From contig JAENRP010000253.1 of the NCBI GenBank assembly GCA_024741835.1, positions 46,631 through 65,678 of the forward strand: DNA of 19,048 nt, written 5' to 3'. Source of the DNA: Diplocarpon mali. Taxonomy: Eukaryota > Ascomycota > Leotiomycetes > Helotiales > Drepanopezizaceae. Of this stretch, positions 1-8,600 are shown one piece after another (position 1 is the stretch's first letter; the number at the start of each line of letters is the position of its first letter). The notes under the pieces were generated by a model. It did no database searches, was not told where the DNA came from, and was given only the letters and a program-made list of their open reading frames with translations. The translations under genes were made by a program, and so were the position numbers.

Positions 1-428
1 AAAACTTCCCTTTTTTTTCTTTTACCTTTAATAATAATATAGCCCTAGTTTAGGCCTTTTGATATATTAGTTTTCTCGCACTTAGGATTTACTAATAATT
101 GATATGCTATTACCTTAACTTATATTATTTTATATTCTTTACTAATAGTAATAGGGGCTACTACTTTTGTTATTTAGGATATATATAGAGACCTAAGATA
201 GATAAGTCTTATAATATATATTACATAATCGGCGTAGGATAGTAGGAGGATAAAAGGGCCATCTTCTATATATAAAGATAGCGCGTATCGCTATAGTATT
301 GAATATACCTTATACTTAGGACTTGTTCCTAATATCTTATCTAAGAGAGCCCGCTTATAGTGCTTCCTCCTCTTGTTTTTAGGTCTTCCCTTAGGCCTAT
401 TCTTGTGTTGTCTCCCCTCAGTTTTATA
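1..428 (+). repeat. Left LTR of element D (5' end outside window)
   Basis: This stretch matches 3403-3841 along its whole length, for example at the shared runs ATATAGCCCTAGTTTA, TTGATATGCTATT and GGTCTTCCCTTAGGCC. Differences are mostly C/T and G/A transitions with a few small indels around 200-240. It ends at GTTTTATA (428), after which the two copies diverge. About ten bases of its 5' end are missing at the window edge. Confidence 0.8.
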
Positions 429-592
429 GTAGAAAGTTCGTAGGGTTCTTAAGCACTATTGTACACTTTACTATTCAAACTATAAAAGATAATCCTTTAT
501 AGTATAACAATTTCGCACTTTTCAACTAAACTGTTTTAAATACCCTTGGCCTTTAATAATTATAGTGCAGACTGCTTATTATAAAAGAAAAG
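429..592 (+). other. Leader of element D, no gene seen
   Basis: This 164-bp stretch lies between the left LTR and the first in-frame ATG. A primer-binding site should start within a few bases of 429, but I could not match the sequence there (GTAGAAAGTTCGTAGGG) to a particular tRNA. Nothing else stands out. Confidence 0.4.
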
Positions 593-717
593 ATGATTTA
601 CTTAGCTAAGTATATAATGAACTTCTTTGATAATAAGTTGGAGAGATAGGAATTTGTCGTATCCGCTACTCTAAAGCTGCTACTACCCCTGGCAGAATAG
701 ACTAATAAGGAAGATTT

Positions 718-740
718 GACTCATAGGCCCGGCCTATAAG
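718..740. repeat. Palindromic T-P-R-P motif, copy 1 (element D)
   Basis: This is a degraded copy of the dispersed motif (GACTCATAGGCCCGGCCTATAAG with a split core). In the surrounding frame it reads L-T-H-R-P-G-L-stop-V, where the stop stands for a former Gln codon. Confidence 0.55.
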
Positions 741-900
741 TAGAAGTACTATATAAGGAGGAGGTCCTTAAGCATAAGGTACTTATAATACTAAGAATAC
801 AAATTATTAACTATTATAACCCTTATTCATTAGACTTAGATAAGTTTGAATCGCTATCCTTAGAAATGCCCCGAATACCTTAAATACTAGTGGTAAAGAA

Positions 901-930
901 ATTGACTCGCGAGCCTAGCCCGCGGGTCAA
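901..930. repeat. Palindromic T-P-R-P motif, best preserved copy
   Basis: The arms TTGACTCGCG (903-912) and CGCGGGTCAA (921-930) are inverse complements with a single mismatch, around a core AGCCTAGC, so the strand could fold as a hairpin. The GC-rich arms stand out sharply from the AT-rich surroundings. In frame it encodes K-L-T-R-E-P-S-P-R-V. Confidence 0.7.
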
Positions 931-2130
931 TATATATAATAATATAGACTTAGATAATAAAATATCAGATAAAGAAAATAATACTATCCTTAATATACTA
1001 GAGATTTTTAATAATAATAAGAAAGATATTACTAATATTATATAATCCTTTCCTAAGGACCTGTAAAAATTCGTCCTAAAATTCTATAAGTCAATAATGA
1101 AACGTTTAAAGAAAGAAGGTTAAGGAGAAGTTTTATTAGTATAAGAGAGAATAGTAAGAGCTATTAAATAGATTATAAAGTTATAGTAAGACAAATTCTC
1201 TATAGATAATATTATATAGTTCTTTATTAATTATAAGAAATTAAATAGTAACTACTATATTCTTAAAGAAAAGTCAGAAGATAGTATAACTATTATCTCT
1301 ATAGAATGCTATTAAGTTCCTTTTAATATTAAGATAATACTATAGTATAGTAATAGATTTAAGATTATAGTAATACTAGAAATGAAAACAAAACTCTTTA
1401 AATTTGTAATAGGAATATTTAAGGACTTTAATTTTTAATAAATTCTGCGCCCTTTATAAATGATAATACGCGCAGTACTATAAGCTGGCAATAATAGGCC
1501 TTAATAATAAAGATATATTATCTAATATCTATAAATTTTGCATTGCTCCTAACTTAAAGCTATTTTTACTATACTTAAGGAATTATATAATTGTAGCTAC
1601 TAGCAATAGAATAGCAAGCTAGGTTAAGAAAGATATATCGTTAGGTTTCGCTAAGTTTAAGGTAGAGTCTAAAGCTTTGAAATTATTCTATAATATCGCC
1701 TAAACTCCTATTTGATATAGTACTATACTAACCAATAATAACCTAATATTACTTTATAATAAAGGGTTTTTAAATATACCTAAATTATTCAGCTGCGCTT
1801 TCCTAAGTGCTATACGCACGCATAGTTATAATTCTTACGCAAAGACTTCATTTTTAGCGTTAGTATAAGAAGAATTAGAAATGTATAAATATTATTTTCA
1901 AGTATCTAATAAGAAACTAATACTTCTATTTGCATTTCTTTATAATATAACTTATAGTCTAATATAATAAACGCTAAGAATATACTATAGATTATATTTA
2001 AGTGCTCTACTAACTTATTATAATTCTTTATATAAGCTAGTAATATACCTTAAGCTAGTATAGTTTGTAAGGATTGATTACTATATAAAAGTAGTTTCTA
2101 TTAGAATTGATACTAATATAAGATTTATTA

Positions 2131-2160
2131 GATTGACTCCTAGGCCTAGCTTATAGGTTA
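2131..2160. repeat. Palindromic T-P-R-P motif, copy 3 (element D)
   Basis: The core GACTCCTAGGCCTAGC matches the other copies, and the right arm is RIP-degraded. Read in the second phase of the broken ORF it gives L-T-P-R-P-S-L-stop-V. Confidence 0.6.
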
Positions 2161-2955
2161 CTATACCTAATAATAGGACTATCAATTACTATATGATTCT
2201 AATAGCCAAGCAGTCTACTAGATAATTTACAGTATGGGAAAAGTCGTATAAGTTATTAATCCTTATACTACCTAGGCCTAAAAATGCTTAATAGGTCTTA
2301 ATAAACCTAGTATAAAGTGCTAGTTAATAAAAAGAATTAAGTATTAAATAAAGAATGCCCTTAAAGGAATATATTTCTAATAAGACTATTCTATTTTCGG
2401 TATTTATAAGATAAGGCATATTTGTTAACCTTAAGTTTAAATAGGAACCTAGTAAAGGCGGTTTCTTAATAATTAGTAATAACTATATTAAGGTAGTTGG
2501 AAATAGAGCACTTAAGAATAGCATTGACCTAAAGGATTTTGTTATTAACTTTATTAATATAAAGTAATCCTAACCTATAAGATAAAATATCGTAGGTAAA
2601 TCGTCTGCCAAGTTTTATATAACCCTTAGTATAATAAAAGGTGGCCTCCTATCAGAGGCTCTTATAGGAAAGAGACCCTAAAGCGACCTATTAATAGTAA
2701 TAACTATAAAGGATTTATTTGCAAAAGATATAACTCAGCTAATAGCATATTTAAAGAAGTATAAATAAGAACTTTTTAAAGATTTTATTAATACTTAAAA
2801 GCTAGTTTAATAGCTAAAGCTGCAACTATATAAAGATAAGTTATAAACTAAGACAAGAGGCTCTAATAATAATATTAAGGCTAATAATATAATTAATAAG
2901 ACGATTCTATTCGAGAAGTATAGCATTAAGAAACCCTATGTAAAAACACCTAATA

Positions 2956-2981
2956 TAACTCCTAGGCCTAGCCTATAACTT
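2956..2981. repeat. Palindromic T-P-R-P motif, copy 4 (element D)
   Basis: AACTCCTAGGCCTAGCC is followed by a degraded right arm. In frame it reads T-P-R-P-S-L-stop-L, in the same register as the copy near 2133. Confidence 0.6.
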
Positions 2982-3067
2982 GATCTAGCAAAGGGCAAAG
3001 CTAAGGAAGTGGTATTTATAGAATCTCCCGCCTCCCTTTCCTCTATTACTAACAATTCCCTTAAGGA

Positions 3068-3093
3068 TAATAATAATAATAATAATAATAATA
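3068..3093. repeat. (AAT)n microsatellite, coding for Asn
   Basis: There are about eight uninterrupted AAT/TAA-phase triplets inside the broken ORF of element D, encoding a run of asparagines. Confidence 0.8.
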
Positions 3094-3296
3094 CTACTAT
3101 ATAAGTCTCTCTTCCTATTAATAGAAGCCGCTAAAGTATATTAGCATCTGCCCGAACTACTAAAGCTCCTACTATACTAAGACCTATCTCGTTAGATATT
3201 AATAGCAATACTATAAGAAGAAGTAATTGTTTGGCGAAAAGAGTATTATCTAGTAATAGTTTTCCCTACCCTTTAAAGAGAACTAAGGAAAACTAA

Positions 3297-3402
3297 TACC
3301 TAGGTTAGTTCTATTTTTAATTGTTTTTATAATTCTATAGCCTATGTATTTATTTTGCTAATTTCGTTTTCTAACTCCTAGGCCTGGCTTATAGGTGAAA
3401 AG
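3297..3402 (+). other. 3' untranslated end of element D with motif copy 5 and polypurine tract
   Basis: After the stop at 3294-3296 there is a short AT-rich stretch. It is followed by a fifth copy of the palindromic motif (3373-3395, AACTCCTAGGCCTGGC core) and the purine-rich GGTGAAAAG directly touching the right LTR. The last is the expected position of a polypurine tract for plus-strand priming. Confidence 0.5.
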
Positions 3403-3841
3403 TGTAAAAAAAACTCTTCTTTTTTTTCCTTTACCTTTAATAGTAATATAGCCCTAGTTTAAGCCTTTTAATATATTAGTTTTCTCGCACTTAAGGTTTA
3501 CTAATAGTTGATATGCTATTGCCTTAACCTATATTATTTTATACTCTTTACTAAAAGTAGTAGGGGCCACTACTTTTATTATTTAGGATATATATAGAGA
3601 CCTAAGTATAGATATATTATATAATAAAAGTCATATAATAGGACAGGGCCGATAGGAGGATAAAAAGGGGCCTCTTCTATATATAGAGATAAGCGCGCAT
3701 CGCCATAAGTACTGAATATACCCCATACTTAAGACTTATTCCCAATATCTTATCTAGGAGAGCCTGCTTATGGTGCTTCCTCCTCTTGTTTTTAGGTCTT
3801 CCCTTAGGCCTATTCTTATGTTGTCTCCCCTCTGTTTTATA
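3403..3841 (+). repeat. Right LTR of element D (439 bp)
   Basis: This is the full-length partner of 1-428. It starts TGTAAAAA and ends CTCTGTTTTATA; with one RIP-type change reversed the ends are TGTAAAA/TTTTACA inverted repeats. It contains GCGCGCATCG and TATATATAGAGA stretches shared with the left copy. Confidence 0.8.
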
Positions 3842-4057
3842 TTACTACTTACTATTCTTTACTATTCTATTCCTTTATTCTTAGTTCTATATTAGTACTT
3901 TTGCCTAGATTTATTCCCTTATAAATACTTCTCCTTTCTACTACCTTCGCTTTGCTTTTATAAATTAATCAACTCGCTCTTTTGACCTATCGCCCTACTA
4001 CTATATACTATATTATCGAATTAAACTACTTAGCTAACTATTATTATAAGCGAACTA
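3842..4057 (+). promoter_or_regulatory. Possible 5' flank of gene X
   Basis: This 216-bp stretch lies between element D and the first likely codon of gene X. It is pyrimidine-rich on the plus strand (CTTCTCCTTTCTACTACC near 3929), with TATA-like sequence near 4001-4015. A CT-rich tract ahead of the start is common in filamentous-fungus promoters, but I see no definite site. The first five bases (TTACT) may be the target duplication of element D. Confidence 0.3.
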
Positions 4058-5107
4058 ATAAATAACTCCTTTCCTTTTAATAATAAGACTACTATACCTA
4101 CTATTGCGCCTACTGACTCCTTTAATATATAAGATAATTCTATAATCAGTATTAATAATATAATAGTATTTCTAATAAAGGAAGACCTTATATAAGCCGC
4201 CTTCGCCTAATGAGTAATAGACGACTAACTTACTATACTTATTAGAATAGAGCAAGTAGATTTCTAATTGCTATTTGCAAGTGATATAAATAGCGACTCC
4301 GACGACTTTAATAATAATAAAGATATTAAGCCTACTGCCTTGCTATTGCTAATACCACTCTTAGTAGACGATAAAATAAACGAACCTGCCGCCTCGCCGA
4401 CCTTAACCCCCTTCCTATCTAGGAATAGCGCCACCCTTAGTAAGAAGGTCCCTCTCGACTGGCTTTGCAATAAATCAAAGAATAAAAACGATAAAGATGA
4501 CCGACCTACGCCTATTAAGATAAAGAGGGATAGCACGCTAATAAAGAGAAAGGATAGCGTAATAATTTAAGAGTCGCGACCTAGCAAGTTAAAGCTATTA
4601 AGAAACAACCTTCGGAGATAGCTATATTAAAATATCACCAACTAAGGTAAGACGTAGGTCAACTTAAGGCCTATTAAATTCAAAGCCTTTAAATAGCGCA
4701 TTTGGAAGATAGTTATAAAAGCTGCGCAAAGCGAAAAACGCCTACCTACTAATATCGATAAAGTGGTCGCGAAGATCGAGGCTAAAGGAGGAACTTTTAT
4801 ATAAGGTGGCTATATAGTCTTTATTATACTATTTAAAGCAATTGAGTTTAATCGCCTTTATAACGATCTTAATAAACAATCTTATAAATTAAAGACCCTA
4901 TAAGCTAAAGCAAAGGAGGATGCGCTAAAGCTTAAGATATTGCAAGATAAGAACGATAAGTTATAATAGTAAGTCGCCACTTATACTATTATATAGAAAA
5001 GGAAGGCTACCCTTACTACTACTAGCACCCTTGCCAAACGATAGAAGTCAAATTAAATAGATTAGCTAGAATAGATATACGAAAACTAATAATAATAATA
5101 TGATCTT
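4058..5107 (+). pseudogene. Gene X, 5' part (350 codons), interrupted by copia A
   Basis: One frame is coherent from 4058 to 5107, exactly 350 codons. Stops are few and sit at likely former CAA/CAG/TGG codons; the longest open piece is 4268-4570. The likely start is ATA at 4058 (M-N-N-S-F-P if ATG was mutated to ATA). The first ~170 codons are Ser/Thr/Pro/Asp-rich and low-complexity. A basic Lys/Arg stretch follows (P-I-K-I-K-R-D and K-R-K-D), then a more ordered region with E-A-K-G-G-T-F. Around residues 276-316 a Lys/Leu-rich heptad-like stretch suggests a coiled coil, followed by K-R-K-A. I do not recognise the family; a transposon-encoded or DNA-binding protein would fit the composition. 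The last codon, CTT at 5105-5107, joins directly to AAG at 11295 in the same phase. Confidence 0.55.
5103..5107. other. Target site duplication of copia A, left copy (ATCTT)
   Basis: ATCTT directly precedes the left LTR end (TATTCAG at 5108-5114) and is repeated exactly at 11290-11294 after the right LTR end (CTCAACA). Five base pairs is the normal duplication for Ty1/copia integrases. Confidence 0.9.
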
Positions 5108-5302
5108 TATTCAGCTTAAGTGAGTCGGCGCAGTAGGTAAAGGAGGCTTCTAGAGGTCGATGGTTGATATATTAATAAGAGTTAAAGAAGGAAGGTTACC
5201 CCTTTCTTCCCTATAGCTATATATGTATTAATATCCTACTGATTAAGCAGTAGGGTTATATAATAATACATTAGAGTAATAGCTATATTACCTATCTTAA
5301 TA
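5108..5302 (-). repeat. 3' LTR of copia A (195 bp)
   Basis: It aligns without gaps to 11095-11289, with about 23 differences counted by eye, all but one of them C/T or G/A transitions. In element direction it runs TATTAAGATAGG... to ...AAGCTGAATA, a RIP-altered version of TGTTGAG...CTCAACA. Confidence 0.93.
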
Positions 5303-5330
5303 CCCTTACTTAGACCTTACTTTAATTAAC
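5303..5330 (-). other. Polypurine tract of copia A
   Basis: On the minus strand the sequence directly before the 3' LTR reads GGTCTAAGTAAGGG, purine-rich and touching the LTR. The same tract lies beside the copia C LTR at 12118-12131. Confidence 0.65.
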
Positions 5331-5602
5331 CTATAATTAGGAAAATAATAACTATCCTTTTGCGCTAATCCAACTCTTAAGTATCTCTTTAAATTAAAAA
5401 TAATCAATTAATAGTAACTTCTATTGAAATTACTAATCCTACTTATAGGGCAGGACCGGGAGTCAAATTTCTAAAAGCGTTCCTTTATAAGACTATATGA
5501 CTCAACTCGCGGTCTAGGCCTAGGAGTCGTTTTAAAAACTTTCCTTTATAAGACTACGTGACCTAACTTATAAGGCAGGCTTAAGAGTCGTCCTTAAGCT
5601 TA
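5331..5602 (-). other. 3' untranslated region of copia A
   Basis: About 270 bp lie between the gag-pol stop (5603-5605) and the polypurine tract. Apart from the three motif-bearing units at 5437-5592 I see nothing coding. The part at 5331-5371 is shared with copia C (12146-12186). Confidence 0.6.
5437..5592. repeat. Three tandem ~62-bp units carrying the palindromic motif, copia A 3' UTR
   Basis: The motif recurs at about 5441-5466, 5504-5529 and 5565-5590. Units are separated by similar sequence (TTCCTTTATAAGACTA occurs at 5480-5495 and 5541-5556). The middle unit is best kept (ACTCGCGGTCTAGGCC...GGAGTC). The block lies just after the gag-pol stop codon, so here the motif is non-coding. Confidence 0.7.
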
Positions 5603-8600
5603 CTAAGCCTCTACTATCTTTTGCAACCTTAGCATATCTTTAAATGCTTTAAACTTTGCAACTATTTTTAATAGCTTTATAAATCCATTTGCTACTATTC
5701 GATCAGTTAGGATATAGGTAATTAATAACTTATTCTTTATTATAAGGTTATAGATAAAGTAGTAAGCAATATTAATATATTTCGATCGCTTATATAAGTA
5801 TAGATTCTTTATAAGTACAATCGCTTTTATATTATCTGCTTAAAGATTAATATAGTTCCTATCTTATCTAATATACTTAGTAAAACCTATATCTTTTAAA
5901 ACTTAAGCGATTTATAATCCTTACTTATAATTTAATAATATTAATATATATTCGGCCTTAGTACTTACGATAGCTACTGATTTCTACTTCCTACTTCCTT
6001 ATAATATAGGTCTACTATATAGTATTACTACACTTTTAAGTATACTTTTCTAACCTTTTATATTTGCCCAATCGGAATCAGTATATACCTTAAGCTTTAC
6101 GCTTATATATTTTATTAGTCTATATCTTACCTTTTATATAATTATCAATCGAAGGTACCTTTTAAGTCGCTTGACTATATTCTTATATCGAATTATCGGA
6201 TCCTTTAAGTTCTGATTAAGTTACTTAATAATAAAGGCGATATCTAGTCTTATATATACTATAGTATATATAATTGCTTTAATATCCTATTATTACTTCT
6301 TTAAATTTCCTCTTTATTTATTTTCATTAGTAGGCTCTAACTTATTATACTTTCCTTCGATTAGAGTACGCTTTAGCTTAAAGTTAGGAGTATAAATAGA
6401 AAGTCCTATTCGGTCTAGGATCTTCTTAATATATTACTCTTAATCTAACTAAAGTTCTTAAGTAGAGCGGTTCCTTATGATATAAATACTAAGGATCTTA
6501 TGAATTCCCCTTAGATCCTTAGTATTAAAACATTTTCAAATCATTATAAAGAACCAATCTAATTAAGTAGTTATCTTTATAGCTATAGTAATATCATTAA
6601 TATATAGTAGCAACTTGATTCTACGCTTAGTATAAGTAAATAGATAAGGGTTAGCTAGGCTTTAAACAAATCCTATTTCTATTAAAGCAGAGCTATATAA
6701 GAGGTTCTAATTATAGGTTGATTATTTAAGCCTATAAATACTGCAGCATATATAAAGAGAGTGGCTAGCGTATATAAGAATACCGTTAGGTTAAAAGAGA
6801 AAAATCTATTCTTTTATAATCGCTTTAATAAATGCGTTTTTAATATTATACTATTTGCATTTAAGGTCCTTAGCAGCTACTATTGCTATAAATATGCAAA
6901 GGGTATTTATACGAACTATTAGCGCAAATATATTAAAGTAGTCTTCTCTATACTATTAGGAGAAGCCCTTAGCTATAAGCCTTACTTTATAATATTCTAA
7001 GGTCCTATTTGCATATATCTTAATTATAAAGACCTACTTTATTAAAATTAGGTTTATATCCTTTAGTATTAATTCCTTTATCTATATACTATTTATAATA
7101 AGAGAACTTATCTCCTTTTAAATTGCCTTATTTTATATTACTCTATTCTTTAAATTATTAATAGCTTTATTATACGTCTTTAAAAAAGAGATTTTTATTA
7201 TCCCTCTAGCGGCTAAGAACGCATTATCTTTATTAAAGCTTTATTAAAGTTTAAGCTTATAGATCCTATATACTATTATAGCCTAGATATGCTTAGACTT
7301 TCGTTCGTTTAAGGTGTCTTTTGATTCTAGGTCTTTATTCCTTTTTAAAGACGTAGGTTTAGCTATAGGTTCTATAGGCTTATTATCTAAGGAACCGCTT
7401 TTTAATAGTAGAGGCTTATTATTACTTATACCTATTTTAAGAATATCCTTTACTATAGGTGCTTTAACTAAAGGGATAATAATATTAAAGTTATTTTATA
7501 CTTTAGGCAGTTTGCGGATAATAGGAATAGTCTATTCGGCCTTTGGGCAACTAGTAGGTCGTCGATTAGCAGGTACGCTTAATATACCTAAGCTTAAAGA
7601 GAAGGGTTATTAATTCGACTTAATAGTATTACTATTAAGTGGTATACCTTGCGAATCTCTAAGTATATAGAGCTTTAAAGATAGCTCCCTCTTATTTTAA
7701 GATTTATTAAACTCAATTACTAAGGATATAATTATTTACCTTAGGTCTAGCGCATATACTATCTATTACTTTATTATCTATTTAATATACTTAATAAATA
7801 TATACTCTCTACTTTAGTCTATTAGCTTTTTACTCTTTATACCTATAGGCTAAGACTTTAGGCTAATATAAGAGTAGCAAACGCTTTTAAAGATGCAGAT
7901 ATAGTTTAAGCTTAGTTTCTATTTAAAATATGCCTTATATAGTAATATTTAAGTACTATTAACTATTAGTCTATTACCTATTCTATTTTATAAGTATATA
8001 TCTGCTTTAATTGCAAGGTCTTAGAATTCTAATAGTAAGTTAGCATCTTGTAATAGAGCGCGATAGTTAGTCTTTACTTGCTAGATACTTCGCTTAGCAA
8101 TGCTATTTTAATAGAAACCTTTATATATTATAATTAATTTATAATAAACTCTTTATTTTACCTATTTATTAAGCTTTACTTTAATCTTTAATGCGTTATT
8201 AGACTTAATAGCTATTAGCTTTAACTAAGTCTAGCGTTCCTCTATTACTTTTTAAGTTTCTAGCTTTTCTATAAGCTTAAATTTAGTCTTAGTATAAATA
8301 GTCTATATCTATTAAGTAGAGTTATCTACTATTTAAGAAAACCAATTATTTCCTTTAATTAAGGTTATAAATAGTCTAATAGTATTAATAGATATTAGCG
8401 CTAGTATTAAATCTTTTTATAAGCTAAGCTTAGTTTATATCCAATTTCAAAGTTTTATTAGCTTGCAAATTTAATATACTAAGTAATCCTTTAATACTTA
8501 GATCTTCCGTTTTAAGGTTAAGACCTTATATAGGCCCTTTAATTTCTTTAGCCTTAGATATGCGAATCTTTTATATATTAGCTAATACCTTAATAGGCTT

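Larger units (their letters stand above)
593..3296 (+). pseudogene. Broken long ORF of element D, family not recognised
   Basis: A coherent reading frame starts at ATG 593 (M-I-Y-L-A-K). It runs in one phase to about 1437, then continues in another phase from about 1440 to TAA at 3294-3296, roughly 900 codons in all. Almost every internal stop is TAA or TAG in a setting that suggests an original CAA or CAG, as RIP predicts. The phase change near 1437-1440 is either a small indel or a degraded intron. The product would be rich in Lys, Leu and Ile, and its last third is polar with an Asn run encoded by (AAT)n at about 3068-3092. Four copies of the palindromic T-P-R-P motif lie in frame (near 718, 903, 2133 and 2958). 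I do not recognise the family. A gag-like protein or a captured gene are both possible, and I cannot choose between them. Confidence 0.5.
1..3841 (+). mobile_element. LTR-bounded element D, probably non-autonomous, RIP-degraded
   Basis: Two long direct repeats (1-428 and 3403-3841) bound about 3 kb of internal sequence. The right copy starts TGTAAAA and ends TTTTATA. Undoing one C-to-T change gives TTTTACA, the exact inverse of the start, as expected for LTR ends (TG...CA). The left copy lacks roughly its first ten bases, so the element starts just outside the window. A purine-rich stretch (GGTGAAAAG) sits directly before the right LTR, where a polypurine tract belongs. The internal part holds a long broken frame (593-3296). 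I recognise no protease, RT, RNase H or integrase motif in it, so this looks like a large non-autonomous LTR element or one carrying a foreign gene. The target duplication cannot be tested because the left flank is missing; the right flank reads TTACT. Confidence 0.75.

Noticed and set aside
4264..4536. Minus-strand open frame of 90 codons
   Set aside because: It is the antisense of gene X, whose plus-strand frame stays coherent for 350 codons and joins in phase at 11295.
7314..7613. Plus-strand open frame of 99 codons
   Set aside because: It lies antisense within the copia A pol frame, between integrase and RT. RIP rarely makes stops in this antisense phase.
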